Below, piece by piece: positions 1 to 12,069 of a stretch of DNA of 64,000 nucleotides (within the stretch, counting starts at the first letter, position 1; the number at the start of each line of letters is the position of its first letter). The notes beneath the pieces are model-generated. The model had not been told where the DNA came from and ran no database searches. It worked only from the letters and a program-made list of their open reading frames with translations. A program made the translations under genes and the position numbers. Source of the stretch: Chromobotia macracanthus (Eukaryota; Chordata; Actinopteri; Cypriniformes; Botiidae); NCBI GenBank assembly GCA_036877525.1, contig JAZGTH010000142.1, positions 310,001 through 374,000 on the forward strand. Reading direction: 5' to 3'.

Positions 1-35
1 AAACTTAAAACTTATAGAAAAAATTAAAACTTATT

Positions 36-1189
<1,154 letters not shown>

Positions 1190-1545
1190 TTGCTGATTAA
1201 AGACCTTGCACCCCCCAACATATGTCGTTCAAATGTGTGTGTATAGTTACCTCCTAAGGTAATGGCTTTACAGAGTCTGTTAAACAGAATAAACAGAGTT
1301 TCTAACAGAGCACATGGCCCCTATCCTGTCTGACCCTTTCTAACAGCTAGCTTTCTGATTAAAGGACATGTCCCAACCTGTTCTTCTGGTCTGGGATGAT
1401 AACCCTGTGTTTACTTTCTAAAGAGTGTTAACAAACTCTGATGCTCTCTGTTGGTTTGTAGAGGCTATTAAAACAGAATAACATTTTCAACAAAGCACAT
1501 GGCCCCTATCCTGCCTGACCCCTTCTGGCTTGGGAAGATACCTAT
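1190..1545. repeat. degenerate tandem repeat, ~185 bp period
   Basis: 'cacatggcccctatcctg' occurs at about 1311 and 1496. It is preceded each time by a related 'cagaataa' stretch and followed by 'ctgattaaag'-type text, giving a period near 185 bp. A further partial unit with 'gattaaagacc' lies near 1190-1220 and another near 1690-1730. No coding potential. Confidence 0.6.
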
Positions 1546-1599
1546 CCAGAGTGAAGAATGTCCTTAATATGATTGTTAAGAATCTAATGCTTGCACTAC

Positions 1600-2735
1600 A
1601 TGTCTAGATAATTAAGGAATGACATTTTCGACAAATAAAGAAAAAGCTTCATCTGGTTTAGGGTCAGTATTCTGCATCTTCATCTAGTTTTCTGATTCTA
1701 GTTTTGTGATTAAAGACCAAGCCCCCAACTTGTTCTTCCTGACTGGACGGAATATCCTTAATATGGGTACTGACACCCATAGACTCCCTCCACTTCCACT
1801 GAGATTCATGCCTCAGATAAAGAATCTTTCACATAAATACATCTTATACGAATTTAGGTTAAATCTTCACATTATAACGAGAAAAAAATTATACATAATC
1901 TTCTTGTTATTTGAAAGCTTTTATTTCTAACCTTTTTATTTAATGTTTTAAACAAGACTTTTGAATATATATTTTAAATTAAAGGTGGCCTATTTTATAT
2001 TTACATATAAAAAAACAAACTTTCTAAGTGTGTTTACTTTTAGAATATACATCTGAAGATAAATCTGTATAAGGTGGAATATTTTTAATTTTGAATAAAA
2101 AAAAAATAGAGATATACTGATACCCTAATCATAGTTTTAAATATGCAGATTGTTTAGCAGTGTTTTAATTTAAACACCCATGTTCATCTGCCTGACATAG
2201 TGGGATAAGAAAATCATGTGTGTGTTTGGGTGTACAGACGCTGTGTCTAGATGTTTGTAGCATCACACCTCAGATTAACTCAGATAAACTTTACATTCAG
2301 AACAACATAAACTCCTTACTCTGTGTACTTCTACAATAAATGTTTCACCACTTTAGACTGTATCTTAGTTAAATCTGTATAAGTGTTTGCAAAGACTATT
2401 TCATTTTAAAATATAAAAATAATGATACAACCATCATAATTCTGTTTTAAAATATGGGTTGTTTTACATTGTTTTAAATTGAAACAATGACACCCTCATT
2501 TTGGAAAACATTTAGCCAAACAATCTCACGCATCTTATTTAACATCGACTGTGTCACACTGGGTTGGGTATGTGTTTATGTTATCAGCTGTCTTTTTGAT
2601 GTCAGAGTTTTTGTATTTAGCGAGTTTCTGGGTGTCCTCCTCTTACAGACACATTTACTTTTCACAGTTTACCTCTGAGTCATTCAACAAAGGTTGCTTG
2701 AAAGCTTCTGTCATAGAGTTTGGTGTATCATCTGG
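1600..2735. other. no gene seen
   Basis: AT-rich. The short open frames at 1706-1930 and 2487-2766 have no recognisable protein content and are probably chance. Confidence 0.5.
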
Positions 2736-2739
2736 TGAC

Positions 2740-4175
2740 ATCTCAACAACGGTTCAGAGAAACTGAAGCAGTACTGTGGAAAATGTCTTTCCAGCCTAAC
2801 AGTAAGTGTGTTTCCATTTGTATGTTATGTATTTATTTAAGAATATACATTAAAATTGTTTATGTGTGTCACTGTGGTATTTAGAATGGTGTTTAAACTG
2901 TTTTGTGTAATGCTCTCGTAGATCAAACAACGTTTTCCATTAAAACCAAGAACTGAATCAACAGGGTATGTTTAATCTATTTGTCAACATTGTTTTATGT
3001 TTTTGACTCAGTGTAGGTATTGGATACCTTATATTTTCTGACACAAAGTAACTGAGGATAATAATAGTTGCTGCTCTGTCTGTTGTCTGACTATAATAAG
3101 AAGTCCCCTCTGTATGTATCTGAAAACCAGCTGTAGATTTTCTATGTGTGTATCTGATAATCTTGTTTTTGTGGATAGATTGTGAGCTGATTCATGTAGT
3201 CCCTCTAAAATACAGGTAAGCAGCAAAATGTAATTACATTTATGGGTTTCTAAGAACTCCTATATCTAGTTTGAATTCAGGTTTTAAAAATGACTAAGAA
3301 AGTGACTATAGCATACGGGAAAATTTGCATATGAATGAATCATTTGAAAAATCAAATTATTTGATGTGTGAATATTTCAGTCAGCGAAGTTCTACAACTG
3401 TGATATTGTGTTGTCTTAATAAATACCTGTACCATAAGTAGAGAGTGTAGCAAATGGCCAAGTCCTAAAGCTATACAATGAAATAACACAACATGGATCT
3501 CTCATTGACAGCTTGGCAACGATTTTTCTCTTTTGGTCTCACAAACCTGCCTTTTTGTCTACATGGGTTTTGTGTTCACACCCGAGGATGTCAGGAACAT
3601 CTTTATTTATTCATCTTTGTTACAAAATTCCGTAGTTTCAAAATTAACTTCAGAATTCACCTTCTATTCAAAAATGCATTACCTTTTAGTCAGGTTACAA
3701 TGTTGTCATACTTCACCTTACATTTTTTTCAGGTTTTTATTTCTTAATATTTGATAATATTCGTAGATGACATGCACTCCAATGTGTTTAGCATGCCAGT
3801 TACACGTTAGTTTTATTACATGTCTCACCAAACCAAATGGAATGAAAACGCTGGTACATAGCAGTCTACATTGTATTTGTTATCCAGCAAATTCCTTTTG
3901 AGTTTTTGACCTTTTGATTCAAATGCCCCCGGTACACAAAAATACCAATGGGCACCATTTATTGTTAACACTTTTTCATACTTTCATCAGACCTGGAATT
4001 AGCCCGTCCTTGTTTTAAATTCTCGTTTAATTGTCAAGCTGCATCGTCTCATTTTCCTTCCTCTCTTTCCTGTGAAAGTTATGTTTCACAGTAATGCTGG
4101 TGAGATCTAGTTGCTCTCATTGTTCATGGCCATGTTCTTGGATGTATGTTTTGGTTTAATAAAAATAAGCATTTA
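2740..4175 (+). other. possible remnant of a small transcription unit
   Basis: Three weak exon-like pieces are visible. One has an ATG at 2783-2785 followed 16 bases later by a strong donor (gtaagt at 2802). A second lies after a 'tag' near 2922, and a third ends at a 'cag|gtaagc' donor near 3215 and can be read as about 13 codons. Joining the first two reads into a TGA within about 17 codons. An AATAAA with downstream T/G-rich sequence lies near 4157-4163. No protein family is recognised. It could be a decayed upstream gene, a non-coding transcript or chance. Confidence 0.2.
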
Positions 4176-4559
4176 CAACTGACTTCGTCTTAATGTCATT
4201 GTTTTATTTCATTCTTTATCCAGTATTATTTGTTGTTGTGGTATGTGTGTGTAATTTATTATTTTGCACTTTCAACAATATTTTACACAGTCAACAATAG
4301 TTCATGATAAAGGTTAACTCGGTTGTATTTCCACTTTAATTTAAACAGTGTGTTTTAGGTTTGTTTTCTTTTAAGAACATCGTCTCCTGGCAGAAACATA
4401 CATTTTTAAAATCAATACAAACATTTTACATTTAAATGCCCTATGCATAAGTGTTTGTTTCATAATTGCTATTTTCTTGGAACACCGGCACAAACAATGC
4501 TAGGCATAAGAAGGTTACAAGAATTACACCAAAACAACTTTTCTTTCTGTTTGTATGTG

Positions 4560-5262
4560 CATGCAGGTGTTGTATCTATATAGTGTGGATTGAAGAGGAG
4601 AAGACTGCACAGGCTTGATCCTGGACACATGGAAGACAGGGTGAACCTGACCGAGGGAAGGGGGAAGCCAGAGCCTGACCAACCCGGCTCAACACCTTAG
4701 CGATCCGGTATGGCCAATGAACCTGGGAGCCAGTTTGCGAGATGGCACCTGGAGGGGGAGGTCCTTGGAAGACAGCCACACTCGTTGACCACAGGTGTAG
4801 ATGGGGTTAGGGGTGCGGCGACAGTTGGCGGCTGCCTTGGTGTGTCTTGAGGTCCGGGCCAGGACCCCCTAGCCCCTCTTCCAGGTGCGTCTACAGCGCC
4901 TGATGAAAGCTAGGGCCAACCGAACCGCAGCCTCGGGTTCTTGTGTGGGAAATGGGGGGAGGAGGGGGGCATAGCTAAGGGAAGCTTCAAAGGGGGACAT
5001 GCCAGAAGAAGCGACAGGGAGGGAATTGTGGGCGTATTCCACCCACGAGAGTTGATGGCTCCAGGAACTCGGATTCTGCGACGTCAGGCAGCAGAGAGTT
5101 TTTTGAGGTCCTGGTTAGCACGCTCACATTGCCCATTAGTTTGGGGGTAAAAGCCAGACGACCCCATGTGGCGACCCCATCTGATCTGTCAACAGAACTC
5201 TTGCCAGAACCGGGACATAAACTGCGGGCCCCTGTCGGACACATCATCAGTGGATAAACCAT
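4560..5262 (-). mobile_element. Ty3/gypsy retrotransposon integrase remnant
   Basis: Read on the minus strand, the segment encodes an integrase-like stretch with the family signature 'SDRGPQF' followed by 'HPQTNGQ'-like residues (here FYPQTNGQCE). A proline-rich linker typical of fish gypsy elements follows. The frame is broken several times. GC content is clearly higher than the surroundings, marking it as inserted DNA. No LTR was found, so this is a fragment. Confidence 0.7.
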
Positions 5263-5269
5263 GAAGCCT

Positions 5270-5705
5270 TAAAGACATGGTCAACTTTATTTACATTATT
5301 TTCAACATTGCCCAGAGTCTGCTGGTGTCGTACTGCAGAGAAAATCATTGGGTGCCCTCTCCCAACCGTGTAGGACCTACACATTTTCCGCTGCCTTAAG
5401 AGAGCTCACAGCATCATAAAGGACACATCTCATCCAGGTCACCCTATTCAACCTGCTACCGTCAGGCAGACAGCACAGAAACACCAGAACAACAACAGCT
5501 GTTTATCAACAGTTTTTAAACAACAGCAGTACACGCTCTAAATGCCATTCATCTGTCTGTACATATTTGTCACTTTTGCACAGTTTACATTTGATTACTG
5601 TTTTTGTTTACTTTTACATTATTGTATGTGTGTGCACTTGAATGAGAAACTAAATTTCGCTACACAGCTGTGCAATGACAATAAAGGTATTCAAATTTGA
5701 ATTCT
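5270..5705 (+). mobile_element. 3' end of a non-LTR retrotransposon (L2/CR1-like)
   Basis: The segment carries the typical tail of a fish LINE: a 'ctgctaccgtcaggcagaca' stretch (C-terminal ORF2 / 3' UTR boundary in such elements) and the terminal 'caatgacaataaagg' motif near 5675. It is 5'-truncated, as usual for LINE insertions. Subfamily assignment is tentative. Confidence 0.6.
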
Positions 5706-5933
5706 AGAAAAGTAAAACTTACTTTGTAAGACATAAAATACAACCGTGCAACATATCAAAATAAGAATATTAAATAGCCTACTACCATTAGTACTTCCAT
5801 GAGATTTTTTGATAAGGCATCTACATTAAAGACAACAAAGTGTTCAATATAAATCAATGTGTGAATCGGTATATTGAACGAAACACTACGGGGCGAACTG
5901 TGACGGGAGCAACATGATCACGCCCATTTTACA

Positions 5934-5948
5934 GAAAACGAAAGAAAC
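5934..5948 (+). promoter_or_regulatory. interferon-stimulated response element (ISRE)
   Basis: GAAAACGAAAGAAAC matches the ISRE/IRF consensus GAAANNGAAA and is followed by another GAAAC half. It lies 60 bp upstream of the in-frame ATG in exon 1, in a local GC-rich patch with several CpGs. RNF213 is interferon-inducible in mammals and fish, so the site fits the gene. No TATA box is obvious. Confidence 0.65.
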
Positions 5949-6640
5949 CGCTCCAGCTTCCGTGTGCGCGGGGCGTACAGACGTGACTGAGAAAGTACCA
6001 GAACTGTATGCCTGGACTTGCGTATTCCTCTCAGAATAACATAAACGCAGGTAAGTGGCGAACCTGAGAGCTCACTCGGGTTTATAACGTTTCTTTTTAG
6101 CTTTTAGCATGTCAGATGAGAAAGAGCGATCAGACTGTTTGCGCCTTTGAATCAGACACTAGTATCACATATACTATCATCTATAGTTAAACAATAATAC
6201 TGTCATAGGTTGTCCTTGAATTTAAACAAACTAGAGGAGGATTCTGGTTTGTTAGCTTGCTTAATTTAAGTATTGCGTTATCTGGATAATTTCAGGAAAC
6301 ACTGATGTTTGAAGGCCAGTTTACTGATGCAAGTTTAGGGTCTCATACAAAGTTCATGTACCTGTAACCTGTACATGTAAATGAGATGTCTCATTTGTCG
6401 TCCTAATTGTAGGTTAGACTATGGTTGTTTGTAAAATACAAATTTGCCATTCGGACACCTGATCGTGTCACCTGACGTCATTAATAATATAATGTATAAA
6501 GAAATGACTCGTCATATATAGATGTTTAATGTACTTCTGCACACGTTTTATTTCATGTTTTTATATTTAAACGCATATTTGGTTTAATTTCAGTTTTCTC
6601 TTATTCGGACTAGTTTTCGTGTACAGTGAATTGAACTACA

Positions 6641-6654
6641 GCGCCCTCTGGTGG
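6641..6654 (-). promoter_or_regulatory. CTCF-like motif in intron 1
   Basis: The minus strand reads CCACCAGAGGGCGC, a full match to the vertebrate CTCF core consensus CCASYAGRKGGCRS. It lies about 600 bp downstream of exon 1. The same string also occurs in dispersed fish repeats, so occupancy is not implied. Confidence 0.4.
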
Positions 6655-6778
6655 AGAATATATGTATATGATGTATGTGTTTTCTCGGCCATTTCTGAAT
6701 AAACCCCTTCTGCTTTTTTTCTAAATATTTTCAAAACCTTTTCGAATTAACTCGAATGAACGTGAAATCACTCTACAG

Positions 6779-6905
6779 CTGATTCAGACTCAATATCAGT
6801 CATTTCCGCATCTGCAATGCTTGAGAATTCACACCAGTCTTTTACATTGCTGTTGGTTGACATTACACCATTCCTGGCACAAAAAAATCAAACAGTTCGG
6901 CTTTA
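6779..6905 (-). repeat. antisense rnf213 exon-2 fragment fused to Tc1 transposase tail (copy A)
   Basis: By eye these 127 bp are identical to 8432-8558. On the minus strand they read from the C-terminal end of a Tc1-like transposase (QEWCNVNQQQCKRLV) directly into about 55 bp homologous to rnf213 exon 2 (codons for DAEMTDIESES). The two copies share the same junction, so the fusion arose before the copies separated. Lack of divergence implies recent copying. Confidence 0.75.
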
Positions 6906-7744
6906 GTGTATATTATTATATATATAATAATATATTAAACATTTAAATTTTTTGTACTGTGTTTGGCATCAGATACAGTGGAATGAGAGAATGGGAAAAT
7001 ACTTATACATGAGTCAGAGACACAGGACATTTTCTTATGCATTTTAAAAAGGCTTGACTATGGAAGTTAGAGTCTAGTAAAAGTTTTATTGCTCTTTTAA
7101 ATTCTTTTTGGGGATTAGTCGATCGAAAAATAAAATAAACTGTTAATTGTTGTTACTTATTTGTGTATTGCTTATCTATTGTTTTCCATTGATTCGAACA
7201 TTAGGGTAAGTAAATGACAGAATTTTCTGGATAAAAAATAAGCTTATTTTTATTTTGTTCAGATAGGAAGCAAAAATCTAGATTTTTAACATAAAAAATA
7301 TATACTTAATATTGTGAGCATACTTGTATGTAATTTAATGTTTGAGTAAATACTTTTTGGAAATGTATTTCACTGTGATAGTGGTGATATAGATCATTTT
7401 CAGATCAGTAATTTGGAATGCATCTGCATATTTATTCTTGCATTAATTTGTGTATTTTTATATTTTTTAAATTGTTTTATGTTTAAAGTATTAATTTATT
7501 TTGTTATTTGTGATGGTTGTATTTCTATTTTTATTTTTGTAAGGTGTAATCCAATAACCTAATTTATTGGAATATAAATGAAGTTGGCAAAAAGATATAC
7601 TAGATGTCAGCAACACTGTCTGAACAAACAAATCTTGGCAGTGTGGAAAGCAGAGTTTAAAACAAATGAAAACAGGGTACAGTGTGTTTTACAGTGTGTT
7701 TTACTGTGTGACCTGTTTTTATTTTTATCAGACAAGCCACAAGA

Positions 7745-8500
7745 TGATTCTCAAGCATTCTCAAGGATTGCAGATGCGAAAATGACTGATATTGAGCCTG
7801 AATCAGTAACTCTGGATGACCAGAACCCCAGTATATCTCCAAAACGACCAAATGAAGATAACAGCATGATCCCAAAGAAAAAGGTGCTCTTAAAGGAATA
7901 GTTTATCAGTAATTAATGTTTTGTGATAATTTGCTCACTCTCAAAGCTACAGCTGTAGGTTTTTTCAAGTAACATGACACAAAAGCATGAAATTTACATG
8001 ACACAAAAGCACATATTCTTTTCCATACTAAAGTATGGATCATCCAGCTAAAGTAGCTCATTTTGTCAAATGCCAAAACTGCTAGGTGTTTGACAAAACA
8101 CTAAGAAAATATAAGTGCCAAAGGAAATAAAAGATTGCTTAAATTTGGGCCTCTGTACAAAAATATTGTCTGCCCTCAAAACATTTGGAATAAGCCACAA
8201 AATTTGACATCCTTTTTTTGTTTTAACTTAGGAAGAGTTAAAAAAAATCAATATTTGGTGGAATAACCCTGTTTTTCAAATCATAGTTTTGAAAAAACTT
8301 GGCACATTGTGCCTTTTCCACTTTAGTATGGAAAAGAATATGTGCTTTTGTGTCATGTAAAATGAAGATAAATGCTGTTATCTTCATTTGGTCGTTTTGG
8401 AGATATACTGGGTTCTGGTCATCCAGAGTTACTGATTCAGACTCAATATCAGTCATTTCCGCATCTGCAATGCTTGAGAATTCACACCAGTCTTTTACAT
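7745..8500. repeat. foldback: exon 2 plus downstream intron, inverted copy
   Basis: The sense arm (about 7752-8035) contains most of exon 2 and the first 150 bp of intron 2. The inverted arm (about 8315-8495) carries the same exon text and the same intronic block ('catgacacaaaagcacatat') in reverse. It has an internal deletion of about 100 bp and a few substitutions (GCGGAAATG for GCGAAAATG, a missing C in the AACCCC run). The spacer is about 280 bp. Transcripts of intron 2 could fold into a hairpin that includes exon 2. Confidence 0.7.
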
Positions 8501-9330
8501 TGCTGTTGGTTGACATTACACCATTCCTGGCACAAAAAAATCAAACAGTTCGGCTTTATTTGATAACTTATAACCCATCTTCCTCTTGATCACATTCCAG
8601 AGGTTTTCAATGGGGTTTAGGTTTTGAGATTGGGCTGGCCATGAATGGGTCTTGATTTGGTGATGCTCCATCCAAACTGTGATTGACCTGGCTCTGGCAT
8701 GGAGCATTGTCCTGCTGCAAAAAACAATCCTCAGAACTGAGCAACATTGTCAGAGCAGAAGGAAGCAAAATTTTCTTCCAGGACAGTCTTTAATGTGGTT
8801 TGATCCATGCGCCTTTCACAAAGATGAATTTGCCCAACCTGGCTGAAGCACCCCCAGATCATCAGAGATCCTGCACTAGATTTACAGTGGGTGTGAGACA
8901 CTGGCTTGTAGGCCTATCCAGGTCTCCATCTAATTATTAGACAACCAGGTGTTGGCCAAAGCTGAAAACTGGACTCAACTCATTGGAGAAGATGTCCTTA
9001 CTTCAGTCCTCTATGGTCCAACCCTTATTATCATTTTCAAACCTTAGCCTGGCTCTTCTTTGATTTTTATTGATGGATGGCTTTTTTCTATCTTTGCACG
9101 ACTTCAGCCCTGTCTCTGGGAGCCTGTTTCAAACCATCCTCGCTGTGCACTTCACCCCAGCTGTCATTTGCCATTGTTTTTGTAGGTCACTTGATGTCAT
9201 TCTATGCTTTTTGACTGAGTTGACTGTTATCTCATTCAGTGGAAGTCGTTTTTACCCTCTACTAAGCTGTAGATTTGTTGTCCCCAATGTCTGCAGCCTG
9301 ATCTTGTTCTTATGAACCGCGGTCTTTAAG
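8100..9330 (-). mobile_element. Tc1-like transposon, decayed, carrying captured exon sequence
   Basis: On the minus strand the segment encodes the Tc1 C-terminal signature AQSQNLNPIENLWNVIKRK at about 8595-8650, with the catalytic glutamate context. More upstream transposase text is recognisable to about 9330 with many stops. The end of the transposase (…QQCKRLV) runs into an antisense exon-2-like insert (8370-8500) before further sequence ending in a Tc1-like tail. No intact TIR pair was located. Confidence 0.7.
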
Positions 9331-9599
9331 GATGGAAGCTACCTGACACGCACTGTATCCCTCTTCTAGTGAAGCCAGAACTGAACCCTTCTTTTCCTCA
9401 CTCAAAACTTTTTTTTTCAACTCTTTTAGCATGGTCAACAGTTATTGATTCTGCTTAGTTATTGAGGTTCTGCTAGCACTGTTTTTGCCATCCAGCTGGT
9501 CCTTTTGCAAGAGGATAGTGATGACCACAACTGTGTTTTCCAAACAGGTGCTAATAATCCTCAATTGTGGAAGATTCATGTCACAGGTTAACACCATAG

Positions 9600-10312
9600 C
9601 AAGACTGAGCACAGCAACAAGACACACTGCATCAGCAAGCATGGTCCCAGACAAAGATTTTAAAGCAGGATTTCAATGTGCTGTTTAAGATGTTTTGAAA
9701 AAAACCCCCACAAAGAAACAGCGATGTTGAGGACCGCAGATGCAGTGGTCGGCCAAGGAAATGTAATGTAGCAGATTAAGAAACATCAAGCTTCCCTTCA
9801 AAATCAGATGTCCAGCTGTGTCATAAGCAAAGAAATGTGGTGGAAACTAGTAGGACCCAGGTACACCCATCTACTGCCTGGAAACTGTGGTGAAAAGTGG
9901 TCTGTATAGAAAAATTGCAGCCAAAAAGCCATACCTCTGATGTGGAAATACGCATAAGCAACTCCACTCTGCACAAAAACATAAGAACTGGGGTGCAGAA
10001 AATGGCAGCAGGGGCTATGGACTGATGAGTCCAAATTTGAAATATTTGGCTGTAGCAGGAGGCCGGTTGTTTGCTGAAGGGCTGGAGAGCAATACAATAA
10101 TGGGTGTCTGCAGGCAACAGTCAAGTATGGTGAAGGTTCCTTGCAAGTTTGGGGCTGCATTTCTGCAAATGGAGTTGGAGATTTGCTCAGAATTAATAAT
10201 GTCCTCAATGCTGAGAAATACAGGCAAATACTTATCCATCATGCAGTACCATCAGGGAGGTGTCTGATTGGCTTTAGCTTTATTCTGCAGCAGGATAATG
10301 ATCCCAAACATA
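9600..10312 (+). mobile_element. Tc1-like transposase remnant, plus strand
   Basis: Broken frames give recognisable Tc1 transposase pieces: SGRPRK-like text near 9750, DESKFEIFG (a DDE aspartate context) near 10025-10050, VWGCISANGVGDL near 10140-10180 and LQQDNDPKHT near 10288-10317. The 3' third, with the DLNPIENLW region, is missing. It is interrupted by the element starting at 10313. It lies in intron 2 of the rnf213-like gene. Confidence 0.75.
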
Positions 10313-10729
10313 CAGTCATGTGAAAGTCATTAGGACAGTCATTAGGACACCCTGTGAAAGCATGTGTATTTTGTAACATTTTTTAATATATGGTTATTTA
10401 GTCTCAATTTTAACAATACAATACAGAGAGATTAAAGTAATATGATTAAACAATAAAAACTGAAGAAAAGCACCTGGTGTGATACACCTGTGTGTGATTT
10501 GAGCCATTTTAAGAGGGAATACATGTGAGGGTGTCCTAACTTCTGCCTCAGTTAGAATTACCATTTTGTGAGATTACATTTTGCAGAAAATCCCCTCTTC
10601 AATTTTAATTGCTTAGATATATTACTTTAATCTCTCTGTATTGTTAAAATTGATATATCCATATATCCAAAATGTTGCAAAAAAAAAACACAGGCTTTCA
10701 TAGGGTGTCCTAATTGTTTCACATTACTG
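10313..10729. mobile_element. non-autonomous Tc1/mariner-like element (MITE), 417 bp
   Basis: The element is flanked by TA dinucleotides (10311-12 and 10730-31). Its ends are inverted: the left begins CAGTCATGTGAAAGTCATTA and the right, reversed, begins CAGTAATGTGAAACAATTA. The inverted similarity ('ttaggacaccct…gaaagc') continues well over 100 bp inward. There is no transposase. The left end has a local duplication of 'gtcattaggaca'. It is inserted in the older Tc1 remnant. Confidence 0.8.
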
Positions 10730-12069
10730 TACATATAGATGTATATATATACATATTTTTACTGTATTTACACAGAGTGCATTGAACTTATTGAAAATGT
10801 TCCTGGAATTTTGTAATTTGTATGGCTCTTCCACAGAAAAGAAAGAAAAACAAGAAAAAATCAAAAGCAGGTGTTGAAGAGGGGCCTTCGTCTCTGACTT
10901 CTGATCTCTCTGAAGTATCTCTGATTAAACATAAGAGGAAAATGGACGAAGATCAATCTTCTGACAACGACAGCTCCATCTGTATCATAGATGACATGCT
11001 CAGACCTGAATCAGATGCCCACATCAACCCACCAGAGTATGTGACTACTGGAAAAACACAGCTCAATGTTTCTGCTTTAGTGACAGATGCTGGTGAAGGT
11101 CAGTCTGTTGAGTATTTAAAATGCTGCAAGGACAGTTGTGTAGTGGCTGGAAAGACAGAAACATCTATGTTACAATCTACCAAAGAGTTGGTCAGCGCTG
11201 GGAAAGCATCTCCACCAGATTCTGTCGGAGCAGCTCAGAAAATTGAAAAAGATCCACCAAAACCTAAGAATAAGAGTCAGAAGAATAGGGCCACAGAAGA
11301 TGAAACAGCACACCTTAAATATTCAAGTGTTGACCAGAATGCAAACATAAAGAGCAGCTCATTCAATCAAAAGGAAAAAGCTTGTCAGAAGTTACAGGAA
11401 CCCTCTGATGATCAAAAAATGGTGTTTGGCTCACAGAGTAAACCTGAGGTGAAAAATTGTTTATTCTTTATTTAACTGAAATAATTTGAATTGTAATATT
11501 CCAAAAAACTATTGCGCTTCTTACTATCTACCACTGTGGCTACTTAGTAAAGTTAGCATCATTACTAAAATGTGAACTTCAAAAGTGCCTGATTTGAAAT
11601 AGTCTACATAGGTTCCACAACTCTGTGCTTCATTCAGATAGCACCCCTCTTAAAAAAACTGAAGTCTGGTGATTTCAATATAGTTACAATTAGCATGTCG
11701 CTAAGCTAACAACACAATACTAAAATCAGTATTTGGTAGTCAGTATTTTTAAGGCTGGTCCTAATAAATAATGCACATGCACATTAATGAATAAACAGGT
11801 GATTGGCTGTTTTTAGCGTAGGTTAATGTAAATTACTTTGCATTGTGATTTCCCACCTATGTATGTATAAGTATAACATTTCTACTGTTAAGTTTCAGGT
11901 GATACTCTAATAAGTGTAAAAATACATGGCATTAAAATATTGGGTAAAATAGTACATTATCAAAGTATTTTAGTTGACACATATATGGGTCTAGGGGATC
12001 GCTGTTTCAAAATATTGCATTATTTAAAATTTTTCAATGAACTGTACCTTGTACCATGACCCTGACATA

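Larger units (their letters stand above)
6008..11448 (+). pseudogene. rnf213: rnf213 exons 1-3: start codon and disordered lysine-rich N-terminus
   Basis: Exon 1 ends at 6050 with a perfect cag|gtaagt donor. Its ATG at 6008-6010 gives 14 codons plus one base (protein start MPGLAYSSQN). Exon 2 is 7732-7883 and continues that frame exactly, ending after three lysine codons; its donor (gtgctc) is weak. Exon 3 is 10837-11448 (204 codons, phase 0) and opens with a run rich in K and R. It then gives a hydrophilic, Ser/Asp/Lys-rich segment with no globular domain. This matches the unstructured basic N-terminus of RNF213. No CxxC zinc-ribbon start, as in human, is present. All three exons are free of stops. 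The ATG at 10822 lies inside the acceptor region and is not the start. Confidence 0.7.

Noticed and set aside
9804..10208. 134-codon minus-strand open frame
   Set aside because: It is antisense to recognisable Tc1 transposase text on the plus strand.
10822..10836. ATG at 10822 as the start of the lysine-rich protein
   Set aside because: It lies inside the acceptor region (…cttccacag|AAAAG). The frame joins in phase to exon 2 and the exon 1 ATG, which gives a better start.
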